Shown one piece after another: positions 18,596-27,957 of a stretch of 64,000 bases of DNA (positions are counted from its first letter, which is position 1; the number at the start of each line of letters is the position of its first letter). The stretch comes from Chlorohelix sp037138995 (GTDB taxonomy: Bacteria; Chloroflexota; Chloroflexia; Chloroheliales; Chloroheliaceae): assembly GCF_037138995.1 (NCBI RefSeq), contig NZ_JBAXHI010000011.1:1-64000 (forward strand), read 5' to 3'. The notes beneath the pieces are model-generated. The model saw nothing but the letters and a program-made list of their open reading frames with translations. It ran no database searches and had not been told where the DNA came from. The position numbers and the translations under genes were made by a program.

Positions 18596-19815
18596 GCTAA
18601 ACCTCGCTGGTCTGTTCCGACTTCACTCAGCACCTGAAAATAAATTTTTTCCAAACGGGAAATGAGCGAAAGCCAGTTGTAATGCTTTTCAACTCTAGCC
18701 CGCCCTTGTATTCCCATTGTCAGACGCAGCGCATCCGATTCTAAAAGCTGTGCAATCGCTTGACTCAATTGTAGCGAATCACCCGGTTTGACCAGCAACC
18801 CATCGCTGCCCGATGCAACCACTGTACGCACACCCGGCATATCGGTAGCTATCACCGGGATTCCACAGGCTAGGGATTCCAGCAGTGCCATGCCAAAGGC
18901 TTCGCCTCTTGTTATTGAAGGAAGGATGGTGATATGCGCCAGCCTGTAATAATCCGGCAACTCTTCCTGACTAACCCTACCGACAAAAGTTATCCGAGCT
19001 TTAATTCCTAGCTCTTCGGCATGTTTCTCGTATTCCTGTCGCAATTCCCCCTCGCCTACTATTAACCCTTTGTACGAGGGCGGAAGCAACGCCATAGCAT
19101 CGAGGAAAACATTGACCCCTTTAAAATAGTGGGGGCGATCCAATGCCGCTACAAGAAGCGCAATTCGATTCTGAGGCTCTAGCTTGTACCGAGCCAGCAA
19201 ATCCAAACGAGGTACGCCGGGTGTAAAGATAGTAGTATCAACCCCATTTGGTAACTCACCTATGATAGCCTCACGCCCTTTAAGCAGTGGGCGAGCGTTA
19301 GAATAGGTTGCATAATCGGTGGAGGTGAAAAGAAGCTTGGCGGCGCTACGGAGGGTCATGCGCCCTGTGGTGTGGCTCAATATGTTTTCAACTACTCCTA
19401 AAACCCCCGTTAGCAATACATCTTGGTGATAAGTTATTACGAGGGGTACACCGCTCAAGACCGCGCTAAGAGCCGACAACTCGCCTCCGAAGAAGGGATA
19501 ATGGAGGTGGATAATATCAAAACCTTGCAACTCTTTCAAAAGCCCCGGCAAAACCGGAGCATTCCCAATTCTTATAAGAGGTCTGAGGCGATGAATCGTA
19601 AACCCATCCCCCTTTTCTTGAGCGGGAAGCCCTTTCAATGTTCGGGTAAAAACATGCACTTGGTGACCGAGCTTACCCAGTTCTCTAGAGCTATAATAAC
19701 AGACATTTCCGGTGCCGCCATGATAAGGTGGGAAGGTAGCAGTGACCTGCGCGATGCGAAGCGGTCGCCAGTTGGGGGTAGTACGGGCAGTTGTTGGAGT
19801 AACAACCTCACTCAT
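18592..19815 (-). CDS. Glycosyltransferase family 4
   Basis: 407-residue GT-B enzyme, PimA/PimB-like in motif layout: IAQVTATFPPYHGGTGNVCY is the acceptor-side glycine loop, RIALLVAALDRPHYFKGV starts the donor domain, and EAFGMALLESLACGIPVI carries the E-x7-E pair. I chose ATG 19815, which overlaps the preceding stop as TGATG; a GTG three codons upstream is possible. Closest functional guess is a mannosyl- or hexosyltransferase acting on a lipid acceptor. Confidence 0.9.
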   Translation of the reverse strand: MSEVVTPTTARTTPNWRPLRIAQVTATFPPYHGGTGNVCYYSSRELGKLGHQVHVFTRTLKGLPAQEKGDGFTIHRLRPLIRIGNAPVLPGLLKELQGFDIIHLHYPFFGGELSALSAVLSGVPLVITYHQDVLLTGVLGVVENILSHTTGRMTLRSAAKLLFTSTDYATYSNARPLLKGREAIIGELPNGVDTTIFTPGVPRLDLLARYKLEPQNRIALLVAALDRPHYFKGVNVFLDAMALLPPSYKGLIVGEGELRQEYEKHAEELGIKARITFVGRVSQEELPDYYRLAHITILPSITRGEAFGMALLESLACGIPVIATDMPGVRTVVASGSDGLLVKPGDSLQLSQAIAQLLESDALRLTMGIQGRARVEKHYNWLSLISRLEKIYFQVLSEVGTDQRGLA

Positions 19816-20951
19816 CAACGCCACATCTTAAGCTGGAAGGCTTTATAAGTAAGCCAAAAGAGCGGATTTAGAGCTAAATCTGCAAGTTTAGCCAATGTTG
19901 GACCGCTTAACTGCCCGATACTTAGCCTCCATTGCATTTCACGGAACAAGTCATAATCATTTATCCGCCTGTATGATTTTACAATCCTCCGTTTCTGGAG
20001 TATCTCCTTGCGATGCATAAAAACCCAGCCATATGCCTCCAGAATTGAGCGAGTAGTGCCATGGGTAAACGCATAGCCCCAAACCAGTGCCTCTGCCAAC
20101 AAAAGAGCCGGTAATAAAAGCAATAGAGAGCGCATTGAATAGCATTTTAATAGTAATAACAGGCGGTTGCGTTCCAGAAAATAGAGCTTGCGGGAAGAAA
20201 ATTTATTGGTGTAATCATGATATATCACTGAGTCCGGTACATAGATACATTTATAACCAGACAAACGTACTCTAAGCGATAAATCGGTATCTTCTAGGTA
20301 AGTAAAGAAAGTGGGGTCAAACCCGCCCAACTCTTTCCACAACTCCGCCCTGATTGCAAAACATGCCCCTGAAATAGCCGGAACTATTGTGGAGCGATAA
20401 AGTTCGGGTTCATCTAAAGACCAACCCAGCCCTCGACAGGTGGTTATGCCGGTGAAATGCATTTCATTACCACATGTATTTGCCTGACTTGGTTGTTGCA
20501 TCAGCATTATCCGGGCAGTAGTCAGTCCGGTTTCAGCCTCCTTGAAAGGAGCCACTAGAGCTTCCAGCCACCCCTCATTAACGACTGTATCGGGATTGAG
20601 TGCAACCAGGTAACGACCATGAGCTTCTTTAAAAGCGGTATTATTGGCTCCGGCAAATCCCTCATTTACCTTATTCTTTATAAGCCTAAACTGAGGGAAA
20701 TGCTTCTCCACCAGTTCGGCGCTTCCATCTGTAGAAGCATTGTCTACCACTATTACTTCACAATCTGCCGGAAGCGTTTTTAGTACGGAAGAAAGACAGG
20801 CTTCTATATGATGGCTATGGTTAAAACAAACTATTGTAATAGTGGCAATCTTTGAATATTCTTGGGTATTTTGGTAAAAGTAAGCCCTTGTTTGAGGGTT
20901 TTGCACAGACGAACCCATATATCCTAACTCAAATGAATGCTTTCCTGCCAA
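19815..20951 (-). CDS. Glycosyltransferase family 2 (rhamnosyltransferase-like)
   Basis: 378 residues. GT-A domain with TITIVCFNHSHHIEACLSSV (about 36-55), VVDNASTDGS and the donor-binding LNPDT (about 118), followed by EDTDLSLR (about 225), which supplies the ED acidic pair. Two short hydrophobic segments lie in the C-terminal third. TTG 20951 has a strong AGGAGG at 20963-20968; the alternative ATG 20918 has none. WbbL-type relatives transfer rhamnose, but the sugar here is not determined. Confidence 0.87.
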   Translation of the reverse strand: MAGKHSFELGYMGSSVQNPQTRAYFYQNTQEYSKIATITIVCFNHSHHIEACLSSVLKTLPADCEVIVVDNASTDGSAELVEKHFPQFRLIKNKVNEGFAGANNTAFKEAHGRYLVALNPDTVVNEGWLEALVAPFKEAETGLTTARIMLMQQPSQANTCGNEMHFTGITTCRGLGWSLDEPELYRSTIVPAISGACFAIRAELWKELGGFDPTFFTYLEDTDLSLRVRLSGYKCIYVPDSVIYHDYTNKFSSRKLYFLERNRLLLLLKCYSMRSLLLLLPALLLAEALVWGYAFTHGTTRSILEAYGWVFMHRKEILQKRRIVKSYRRINDYDLFREMQWRLSIGQLSGPTLAKLADLALNPLFWLTYKAFQLKMWR

Positions 20952-20959
20952 AAACCGCT

Positions 20960-21958
20960 TTACCTCCTGCCGATTCCATTGGAAAGTACGCAGTTATGTT
21001 GCACCGTCTTCTTCAAATCCAAAAAAAAGGCTCTTACCGAATGAAGAATTAGCCCTACAAAGATTGATAATACACCCAGTATTATTAGCATAATAGTGAT
21101 TAAAGAGTACCCCAATGCTACTTCATGGGTTTTGGAGTATATGTCAAATACTAGAAGCCCCATTATAACGCCCACCACTAGGGCAAACAAACCGGGTAAC
21201 CCAAACATTAAGAGAGGGCGATGCTGTCCCATTAAACGTGCCACATTTGAAACTATCTGCATACCATGTGAAAAGGGGTTGCGCTTGGACTTTTCTTTGT
21301 AAATAACGCTGATTGGCACTTCAACCACTCGCAAAGTATGCTCTTCGATCAGAAATTGCATTTCTGATTCAACCGATAGACCCGAACCATTAAAATGTAA
21401 TACCTCAATCGCGCGGCGTGAATAAGCTCTAAAACCGCTCTGTGAGTCAGTAACTGCAACATTACTTGCTAGGTTGATAAAGGAGGTTAGTAAATGCTGA
21501 CCAATTTGCCGATATACTGGGATTTCACTTTTAATCGTTAAAAAGCGTGAGCCTACCACCAAATCGGCTTTGCCTGCCAGAATCGGTTCAAAAACTCTTA
21601 AAATTTCGTCTGGTTTATGCTGCCCATCGCCATCTATGAAAACGAGTGCTTGGGTACCGTTTTGCTTAGCCCACTTAAGCGCAGTATTTACCGCCTCACT
21701 TTTACCCAGATTAGTTTCATGCTTTATAACTGTTGCTCCGGCTTGTTCGGCAATATAGGCAGTAGCATCAGAGCTACCATCATCTATAACAACTACTCTT
21801 GGAGCGTAGCGAAGAGCATGAATAACCACGCTTCCGATAAAACGCTCCTCATTATATGCGGGAATAACTACAGTCAAGCTTTGAAAGTGGTTTATCCCCC
21901 ATGAGGGTGAAGTAAAAGTTACCTCACCACATTCTTCAATCCTGACAGATGTGTACAA
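20960..21958 (-). CDS. GT2 polyprenyl-phosphate sugar synthase (DPM1/GtrB-like)
   Basis: About 332 residues. Transfers a hexose from a nucleotide sugar to polyprenyl phosphate, supplying donor for the membrane GT-C enzymes. Motifs: LTVVIPAYNEERFIGSVV, VVIDDGSSDATA, LVFIDGDGQHKPDEI (DxD) and SQSGFRAYSRRAI. Two C-terminal TM helices (about 260-325) anchor it. The start is uncertain: TTG 21958 has TGGAG six nt upstream; another TTG is at 21973. First gene of the glycan operon. Confidence 0.85.
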   Translation of the reverse strand: MYTSVRIEECGEVTFTSPSWGINHFQSLTVVIPAYNEERFIGSVVIHALRYAPRVVVIDDGSSDATAYIAEQAGATVIKHETNLGKSEAVNTALKWAKQNGTQALVFIDGDGQHKPDEILRVFEPILAGKADLVVGSRFLTIKSEIPVYRQIGQHLLTSFINLASNVAVTDSQSGFRAYSRRAIEVLHFNGSGLSVESEMQFLIEEHTLRVVEVPISVIYKEKSKRNPFSHGMQIVSNVARLMGQHRPLLMFGLPGLFALVVGVIMGLLVFDIYSKTHEVALGYSLITIMLIILGVLSIFVGLILHSVRAFFLDLKKTVQHNCVLSNGIGRR

Positions 21959-21973
21959 AGAATTGCTCCACAA

Positions 21974-22630
21974 AAACGATTTTTAATAAAAAATTAATCG
22001 TATGATTGAACGACATAACGGAAGGCTATGTTACAATCTGAAAAAGTGCGCCACACTCTTTAATGATTGGTTGAAAAGCGCGGTTTTAGTGATTGGAGCA
22101 GAAGTGAGTTGGGTGAATGCTTTTTTCTAGATGTTGTCATAGCCTTTATTACATACCTTACACCAAACTCTCTTTGTCTAAATTCTCTGCTTCATGGAGA
22201 TTATATAGTATATAAGTAGTCTAATACTACCTCTATTTCATGTCATTTTTTATATTTTTATACATTTTTAATCTTTAAGGTGAATCCCACTCTAAAAACA
22301 GCGAGCGCAAGAAAATCGTTTTTGTAGTGGTGTATTTGAATAAGCCCTTCCCGAATGAACTTATCCAACAAGGGCGCATCCCGCCCAAACCCCTTTGAGA
22401 AGGGTATTATAGGAAACAATTTCTTTCTTGCAACTGCCCTGTGAAAGAGCAAAAGAGTTATTGCATAAAATATGTAGCATTGCTACAATTAAGTATAGTT
22501 GTATAGTATAAGTGGGGCTTTGTGCGGAATAACACCTACTGTATCGGCGCTTGTAGAATAAGCCATTATTGGGTTAAGGTATAACTTCCACCTTTTCACC
22601 TATTTCGCCCGAAGTTAAGGAGTGATGATT
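21974..22630. other. Intergenic region between divergent glycosyltransferase blocks
   Basis: About 650 bp, AT-rich, separating the minus-strand glycan operon from the plus-strand GT2 array. It should contain both promoters. A 64-codon minus-strand frame at 22258-22452 has no support. Apart from the promoter candidates at 22461-22507 I see nothing clear. Confidence 0.5.
22461..22507 (+). promoter_or_regulatory. Two overlapping promoter candidates for the GT2 array
   Basis: TTGCAT (22461-22466) with TACAAT (22484-22489), 17-bp spacer; and TTGCTA (22480-22485) with TATAGT (22502-22507), 16-bp spacer. Each -35 is only a partial match. Confidence 0.45.
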
Positions 22631-23911
22631 TTGATCGTCAAAGTTCTGGAAATAGATTTAGATAAGCCTTTACCATCCCTCACCAACCACGATATTGAAC
22701 ATTACCCACATCTTCAAATACTAGTGCGAAAACAGGGGCAGCCTATCGGTTATGCTTTTATACATGTCCGCAGCCAGTATTTTTTGCGAGAAGAGTTTAT
22801 TCAGATTGAAATTGAAAAGCAATTATATGACAGCCTCAACCTTGTAGAATTGGAACGCCAACTTGGAACGCAACCGATTGGAGTTTGGAAAGATGAGACT
22901 TACAACTGGCCCAGTGTTACGGTTGGTTTATGTACACGAGGACGACCAGAGAGCCTCGAACGCGCCCTCAAATCGCTGCTGTTGCTAGATTATCCCACCG
23001 ACAAGCTTGAAGTGCTGGTAGTTGATAACGCCCCACCTGATGATGCCACCGAAAAAGTGGTAGCCCGCTTTCCCCAATTCAGCTACGTGGTAGAGCCACG
23101 CCCCGGACTAGATTGGGCGCGTAATCGTGCCATCAAGGAGGCGCAGGGTGAGATTATCGCCTACACCGATGATGACGTGGCAGTTGACAGCCTTTGGCTC
23201 AAAGCTATCGTCCGCCCCTTTGAAGAACCTAATGTAATGTGCGTAACTGGTCTGGTTGCGCCTGCCGAACGTGAGACCCCCGCCCAGAAGGCTTTCGAAG
23301 AATATAGCGGCTTTGGGAAGGGCTTCGAGAAGCGCTACTACGTGCAGGGCATGCGCCGAAATTGGGCTTTCTTCCCGCTTGGCGCGGGTGGTTTTGGCAC
23401 CGGGGCAAATATGGCATTTCGCAAAAGCCTGTTTGAGCAAGTGGGCGGCTTTGATGTGGCATTGGATGTAGGCACGCTCACACACGGCGGGGGCGATCTT
23501 GAAATGTACTATCGCACTATTCGCAAGGACTACACACTAGTTTACGAGCCGCAAGCGTTAATCTGGCACTATCATCGTCGCGATTACGAAGCGCTAAAAT
23601 GGCAAATTCGGAGTTGGGGACGTGGCTCTTATGCTTTCTGGACTAAAGTTTTTCTGACTGACCCCGAAATGCGCTGGCTAACATTATGGTTAGGGATACT
23701 ATGGTACTGGCGGCGATTCGTCAAACGCATCCTCAAACCGCATGGTTCTCATCGTAAACTCAGTGCTTGTGAAGCAATTGGCGCATTACAAGGTCCTATC
23801 TCTTACTTGATAGCTCGCCGAAAGGCAAAACGCATTGCGACTGCAACTTGGCGCGAAACCACTGTACGAAGGGGCAAACCAGAAACTGTTCTCTCCAATA
23901 GGAGTAGTTAG
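22631..23911 (+). CDS. GT2 glycosyltransferase with novel N-terminal domain, paralog 1
   Basis: 426 residues from TTG 22631, chosen because AAGGAG (22617-22622) sits 8 nt upstream; ATG 22625 would leave only 2 nt. Residues 1-95 form the domain shared with the next three genes (V-x-E-I/L-D-x-P-L-P ... L-V-x-x-x-G-x-P-x-G). The GT-A domain follows: VTVGLCTRGRPESLERAL, VVDNAPPDD, AYTDDDVAVD (DxD) and HGGGDLEMYYR. No TM segment; cytoplasmic. The GT domain is almost identical to that of paralog 2. Sugar and acceptor unknown. Confidence 0.88.
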   Translation: MIVKVLEIDLDKPLPSLTNHDIEHYPHLQILVRKQGQPIGYAFIHVRSQYFLREEFIQIEIEKQLYDSLNLVELERQLGTQPIGVWKDETYNWPSVTVGLCTRGRPESLERALKSLLLLDYPTDKLEVLVVDNAPPDDATEKVVARFPQFSYVVEPRPGLDWARNRAIKEAQGEIIAYTDDDVAVDSLWLKAIVRPFEEPNVMCVTGLVAPAERETPAQKAFEEYSGFGKGFEKRYYVQGMRRNWAFFPLGAGGFGTGANMAFRKSLFEQVGGFDVALDVGTLTHGGGDLEMYYRTIRKDYTLVYEPQALIWHYHRRDYEALKWQIRSWGRGSYAFWTKVFLTDPEMRWLTLWLGILWYWRRFVKRILKPHGSHRKLSACEAIGALQGPISYLIARRKAKRIATATWRETTVRRGKPETVLSNRSS

Positions 23912-23914
23912 GGC

Positions 23915-25162
23915 ATGGCAACTAAAATCATTGAAACTGAACTGGATAAAATCGCCGCCCTGAACCCGGCAGAACTAGATTTGGCACGGCACGATTGGCT
24001 GCAAATATTGGTGAAGCAAGTAGGCAGACCGCTCGGTTACTGCTGGCTCAAGCTAACTGCCGTACCCCCTGAGCCAAACGTAATTACCCTGCAAATCGCC
24101 TATCATGTGAGTATGCCCATTATGCTAGATATGCTACGTAAGGATTTATTGAGCCATAACAGCTTACCTCAACCTTACCTACCCAATGTCACGGTGGCAA
24201 TCTGCACACGGGGACGACCTGAAAGCCTCGAACGCGCTCTCAAATCCCTACTGTTACTAGATTATCCCGCCGACAAGTTGGAAGTGCTAGTAGTTGATAA
24301 CGCCCCACCCGATGATGCTACCGAAAAAGTGGTAGCCCGCTTCCCTCAATTCAGTTACGTGGTTGAGCCGCGACCCGGGCTGGATTGGGCGCGTAATCGT
24401 GCCATCAAAGAGGCACAGGGCGAGATTATCGCCTATACTGATGATGACGTGGCAGTTGACAGCCTTTGGCTCAAAGCCGTAGTCCGTCCGTTTGAAGAAC
24501 CTAATGTGATGTGCGTAAACGGGCTGGTTGCGCCCGCCGAACGTGACACTCTCGCCCAAGAACTTTTCGAGCAATACAACGGGTTTGGCAAGGGCTTCGA
24601 GAAACGCTGCTACACGCCCGAAAAAAGGCGCAAGGGCGCAGCCTTCGCGCTCAGAGCCGGTATGTTCGGCACCGGGGCAAATATGGCATTCCGCAAAAGC
24701 CTGTTTGAGGTAACGGGCGGCTTCGATGAGTCGTTAGGCGTAGGTACTCCCACACACGGGGGGAGCGATCTTGAGATGTACTATAGAACTATTCGCAACG
24801 GCTACACAATGATTTACGAACCGGAAGCTTTAGTCTGGCACTATCATCGCAGCGACTACAAGGCGCTTGAAAGGCAATTAAACAGTTGGGGGCGTGGTTC
24901 TTACGCTTTCTGGACAAAAGTTTTTCTGACCGACCCCGAAATGCGTTGGGATGTGTTTAGGCTAGGAATAGTATGGTACTGGCAGCGATACGTCAAGCGC
25001 ATCTTCAAATCAGAAGAGACTCATCGCAAACTACGCCTAGTTGAAGCAATTGGCGCATTACAAGGTCCTATCTCTTACTTGATAGCTCGCCGAGAAGCAA
25101 ATCGTATTGGGGCAGCAAATTGGCGCGAAACCACTGTACGGCGTGGCATACAAAAACTTTAA
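23915..25162 (+). CDS. GT2 glycosyltransferase with novel N-terminal domain, paralog 2
   Basis: 415 residues; ATG 23915 is 3 nt after the preceding stop with GGAG upstream. The GT-A core (about residues 90-240) is nearly identical in protein to paralog 1, with mostly synonymous DNA differences. The N-terminal 85 residues and one internal segment (about residues 225-240) are clearly different. This points to a recent tandem duplication, or to gene conversion limited to the catalytic core. DxD is in AYTDDDVAVD. Probably a different acceptor specificity from paralog 1 (inference). Confidence 0.88.
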   Translation: MATKIIETELDKIAALNPAELDLARHDWLQILVKQVGRPLGYCWLKLTAVPPEPNVITLQIAYHVSMPIMLDMLRKDLLSHNSLPQPYLPNVTVAICTRGRPESLERALKSLLLLDYPADKLEVLVVDNAPPDDATEKVVARFPQFSYVVEPRPGLDWARNRAIKEAQGEIIAYTDDDVAVDSLWLKAVVRPFEEPNVMCVNGLVAPAERDTLAQELFEQYNGFGKGFEKRCYTPEKRRKGAAFALRAGMFGTGANMAFRKSLFEVTGGFDESLGVGTPTHGGSDLEMYYRTIRNGYTMIYEPEALVWHYHRSDYKALERQLNSWGRGSYAFWTKVFLTDPEMRWDVFRLGIVWYWQRYVKRIFKSEETHRKLRLVEAIGALQGPISYLIARREANRIGAANWRETTVRRGIQKL

Positions 25163-25177
25163 GGTAAAATATTACTC

Positions 25178-26539
25178 TTGAAAACTCATAAGCCGGAAAA
25201 AATCAATATAATTGAAATTGAGCTATCCGAGCCGCTGCTCCCGCTCACTACACTGGAAAGAAACGGTGAAGTTTGGCTACTGGTCAAATTGCACGGCTTA
25301 CCTGTAGGTGATGTAAAAATCCCCTATGCAATTCCACCCCTTGAGCCTGATTTTCTGATAGAAAAAATTGTAACCAAACTGGGCTGGAACATTCTGCTGC
25401 ACTTGCTGGAAGATAGCCTGCTGACGCAATCTTGCTATTCTGCCGACTTTATCCCGGAAGTTACAGCGGGCGAAAAACCAGAGCGCGAACGTCTTGTCAG
25501 CCTGCTGGCGAGCCTGCAAACTCAAGAAGGAATTGAGCCACCCTGCATTCGCTGGAGGCGTGCGAAAGCTACTTGGTCGGTCACGGTGGGCTTATACACC
25601 CGCAACGGCGCAAAGCGTTTGGGTTCTTGCCTCGATGCGCTGGCAAAATTAGATTACCCTAACTTTGAAATTCTGGTGATAGACAATGCGCCTGAAGATG
25701 ATTCCACCTGGCGAGTGGTGGAACGCTATAATTCGCCAAAGATTCGCTACATCGTTGAGCCGCATCCGGGCGTTAGTTGGGCGCGTAACCGTGTTATACG
25801 GGAAGCGCAGGGCGATATAATTGCCTTTACTGATGATGATGCCCGCCCTGACCCGCTTTGGTTACTCACGTTAGTAGCTTACTTACAGCGTCCCGCCACC
25901 AGTCTAGTGTTAGGCGCTACCTACCCATTGGAAATTAATAACGAAGCTCAGCTACATTGTGCCTTTAATTGGGGACATGACAATGGCTTTGTTCGCAAGG
26001 AATATTCGCAGTTAGCACAAGACGTTCCGGCTAACCTTTTCAATGCCAATACTTATGGGGTAGCCTATAGCCTAGCAGCTTGGCGAGGTGTATTGGAAAG
26101 ATACGGGGGCTTTAATGTAGTGCTAGAAGACGGCACATCTGATACCGATTTATTTTACCGTATGGTGCGCGAATACGAAACAATCATGTACGAGCCTTCT
26201 GCATGCGTCAGAATCAGCTATCCCGATGATTTCCAATGTCTGATAAACCATGAAATTCTGGGAGCAAACGGCTTTTTCGCTTTCCTAACCAAGCGCTTTA
26301 TCAAAGAACCTTCTAACCGACTCGCTGTCTTGAAAGAGAGCATTGCTGTTTTTTTCAGGTGGTATCTACAGAGCCTTGCCAAAGAATTTGGCCTTGCCGA
26401 ACTAACTACTATTGCCCTGCGCCTGAAAAAACTTTCTCCAGAGCAACGGATTTTACTCTCTTCAATTAAGGGTGCGCTATCCGGCCCGCGCAATTATCGC
26501 CGCGCCGTAAAACGCGCCAAAGAAATTACTAATATTTAG
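25178..26539 (+). CDS. GT2 glycosyltransferase with novel N-terminal domain, paralog 3
   Basis: 453 residues from TTG 25178 with AAGG upstream. Same architecture, but more diverged: N-terminal domain with IIEIELSEPLLPL and LLVKLHGLPVG; GT-A core with VTVGLYTRNGAKRLGSCL, VIDNAPEDD and AFTDDDARPD. The region between the N-terminal domain and the GT core is about 30 residues longer than in paralogs 1 and 2. The final acidic motif reads EDGTSDTDLFYRM. Cytoplasmic, substrate unknown. Confidence 0.87.
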   Translation: MKTHKPEKINIIEIELSEPLLPLTTLERNGEVWLLVKLHGLPVGDVKIPYAIPPLEPDFLIEKIVTKLGWNILLHLLEDSLLTQSCYSADFIPEVTAGEKPERERLVSLLASLQTQEGIEPPCIRWRRAKATWSVTVGLYTRNGAKRLGSCLDALAKLDYPNFEILVIDNAPEDDSTWRVVERYNSPKIRYIVEPHPGVSWARNRVIREAQGDIIAFTDDDARPDPLWLLTLVAYLQRPATSLVLGATYPLEINNEAQLHCAFNWGHDNGFVRKEYSQLAQDVPANLFNANTYGVAYSLAAWRGVLERYGGFNVVLEDGTSDTDLFYRMVREYETIMYEPSACVRISYPDDFQCLINHEILGANGFFAFLTKRFIKEPSNRLAVLKESIAVFFRWYLQSLAKEFGLAELTTIALRLKKLSPEQRILLSSIKGALSGPRNYRRAVKRAKEITNI

Positions 26540-26618
26540 GCAAGGGCGCATTCCGATGATTCCACGTTGGCTTTGGTAAACACGGGGAATAGGCGCGTAG
26601 GGGTGTACCAAAACCAAT

Positions 26619-26627
26619 TGTTATAAT
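26619..26627 (+). promoter_or_regulatory. Extended -10 element upstream of paralog 4
   Basis: TGTTATAAT matches TG-N-TATAAT exactly; no -35 is visible. It may allow separate transcription of paralog 4, but the predicted start would fall on the ribosome-binding site, so the call is weak. Confidence 0.3.
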
Positions 26628-26646
26628 CTAGGAGTTCTAATCTTAA

Positions 26647-27942
26647 ATGTCCACCAAAATTGTGACTGTAGAATTGAGCAAGCCTTTACCGAATACAATC
26701 GAAGGAGCGGAAAACTACGACTCCGTTTGGGCAATTGCTATGCGGGAGGGCGTACCTTTAGGGGTAACGGTTATTGATAACGGGCATATGCCTGTTTCGC
26801 AAGAATTTTTACGCAGCGAAATAGTGCGCCAGATGAATTGGACGTTGACAAGCGGCAAAGATTTCCGGGATAAAGCGCAATTTGAAAAGCCGCTTCCGCC
26901 CGAATTTGCCGAAGAACCAGAACTGGCAAGGCTGCTGCCCACCCTGAAGCCGATTGTTGGACAAACCCACTTCCTGAGCATTATCGTCTGCACTTATGAC
27001 CGCCCGGACGATTTGCGCCGCTGCCTACAAAACCTAATTAAACTAGAAGCTGGCAAGCATCGCTTTGAACTAATCGTTGTGGATAACCATCCTTCTTCCG
27101 GCAAGATTGCACCGATAGTAAAAGAATTTACGGGGGTACGCTACGAACCGGAACCCAGACAGGGCGTATCCTATGCCCGAAACAAAGGTTTGCGAGCTTC
27201 AAGAGGCGATATTGTAGCCGTCGTTGATGATGATGTAGTTGTAACGTCCGGTTGGTTGCGCCGAATCCTAGCCCCTTTCAGCGATGAACGGGTAATGTGT
27301 GTCAGTGGATTAGTTTTGCCGCTGGAACTGGAATCCGATAGCCAAGAAATGTTCGAGAAATACGGCGGATTGGGGCGCGGTTACGTCCCGCGAGTCTTCG
27401 GCAGCGAATTCTTCAACACCAAACATGTGGTACAAAGCTGGGAACTTGGCGGTACTGCCAATGTGGCGATTCGCAAGAGCGTTATACGCGAAACCGGGAT
27501 GTTTGACGAAACACTAGGTACTGGCTCCCCTACAGGAGAGGGCGAAGCCATTTATATGTTTTACCGTATTCTCAAGCTTGGGCATCTTTGCTACTACGAA
27601 CCTGCCGCCTATGTCTGGCACAAACACCGCAATAGCATGAAAGCCTTGCGTAAACAGCTATATGGTTATCTCAAAGGACAAGTTAGTTACCAGTTACGCT
27701 GTCTGATTAGTGACAGAGATAAACGAGTTTATCATAAGCTTTTCTACGATTTACCATTGTGGTATGCTAAACGCATTTACCGAATCTTGCGAGGACGTGA
27801 AAAATACCCCATGCAACTAGTGATGGTGGAAATGGCAGGGTTGGCGATGGGTGCGCCCGCCTTTATAAAATCCAATCGGATGCACCGCGAATTGAACGGA
27901 GCAGGTACTAACCCGATTCGCCCAGAACTTGTTGATATTTAA
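26647..27942 (+). CDS. GT2 glycosyltransferase with novel N-terminal domain, paralog 4
   Basis: 431 residues; ATG 26647 with AGGAG at 26630-26634. N-terminal domain: KIVTVELSKPLPN and VWAIAMREGVPLG. GT-A core: LSIIVCTYDRPDDLRRCL, VVDNHPSSGK, AVVDDDVVV (DxD) and SPTGEGEAIYMFYRIL. The most diverged of the four. A 107-bp gap separates it from paralog 3, and it converges 15 bp from the SGNH hydrolase gene. Cytoplasmic; substrate unknown. Confidence 0.87.
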   Translation: MSTKIVTVELSKPLPNTIEGAENYDSVWAIAMREGVPLGVTVIDNGHMPVSQEFLRSEIVRQMNWTLTSGKDFRDKAQFEKPLPPEFAEEPELARLLPTLKPIVGQTHFLSIIVCTYDRPDDLRRCLQNLIKLEAGKHRFELIVVDNHPSSGKIAPIVKEFTGVRYEPEPRQGVSYARNKGLRASRGDIVAVVDDDVVVTSGWLRRILAPFSDERVMCVSGLVLPLELESDSQEMFEKYGGLGRGYVPRVFGSEFFNTKHVVQSWELGGTANVAIRKSVIRETGMFDETLGTGSPTGEGEAIYMFYRILKLGHLCYYEPAAYVWHKHRNSMKALRKQLYGYLKGQVSYQLRCLISDRDKRVYHKLFYDLPLWYAKRIYRILRGREKYPMQLVMVEMAGLAMGAPAFIKSNRMHRELNGAGTNPIRPELVDI

Positions 27943-27957
27943 CCTTTGTCAGATTTA

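Noticed and set aside
22258..22452. 64-codon minus-strand frame in the intergenic region
   Set aside because: No ribosome-binding site and no recognisable composition; likely chance.
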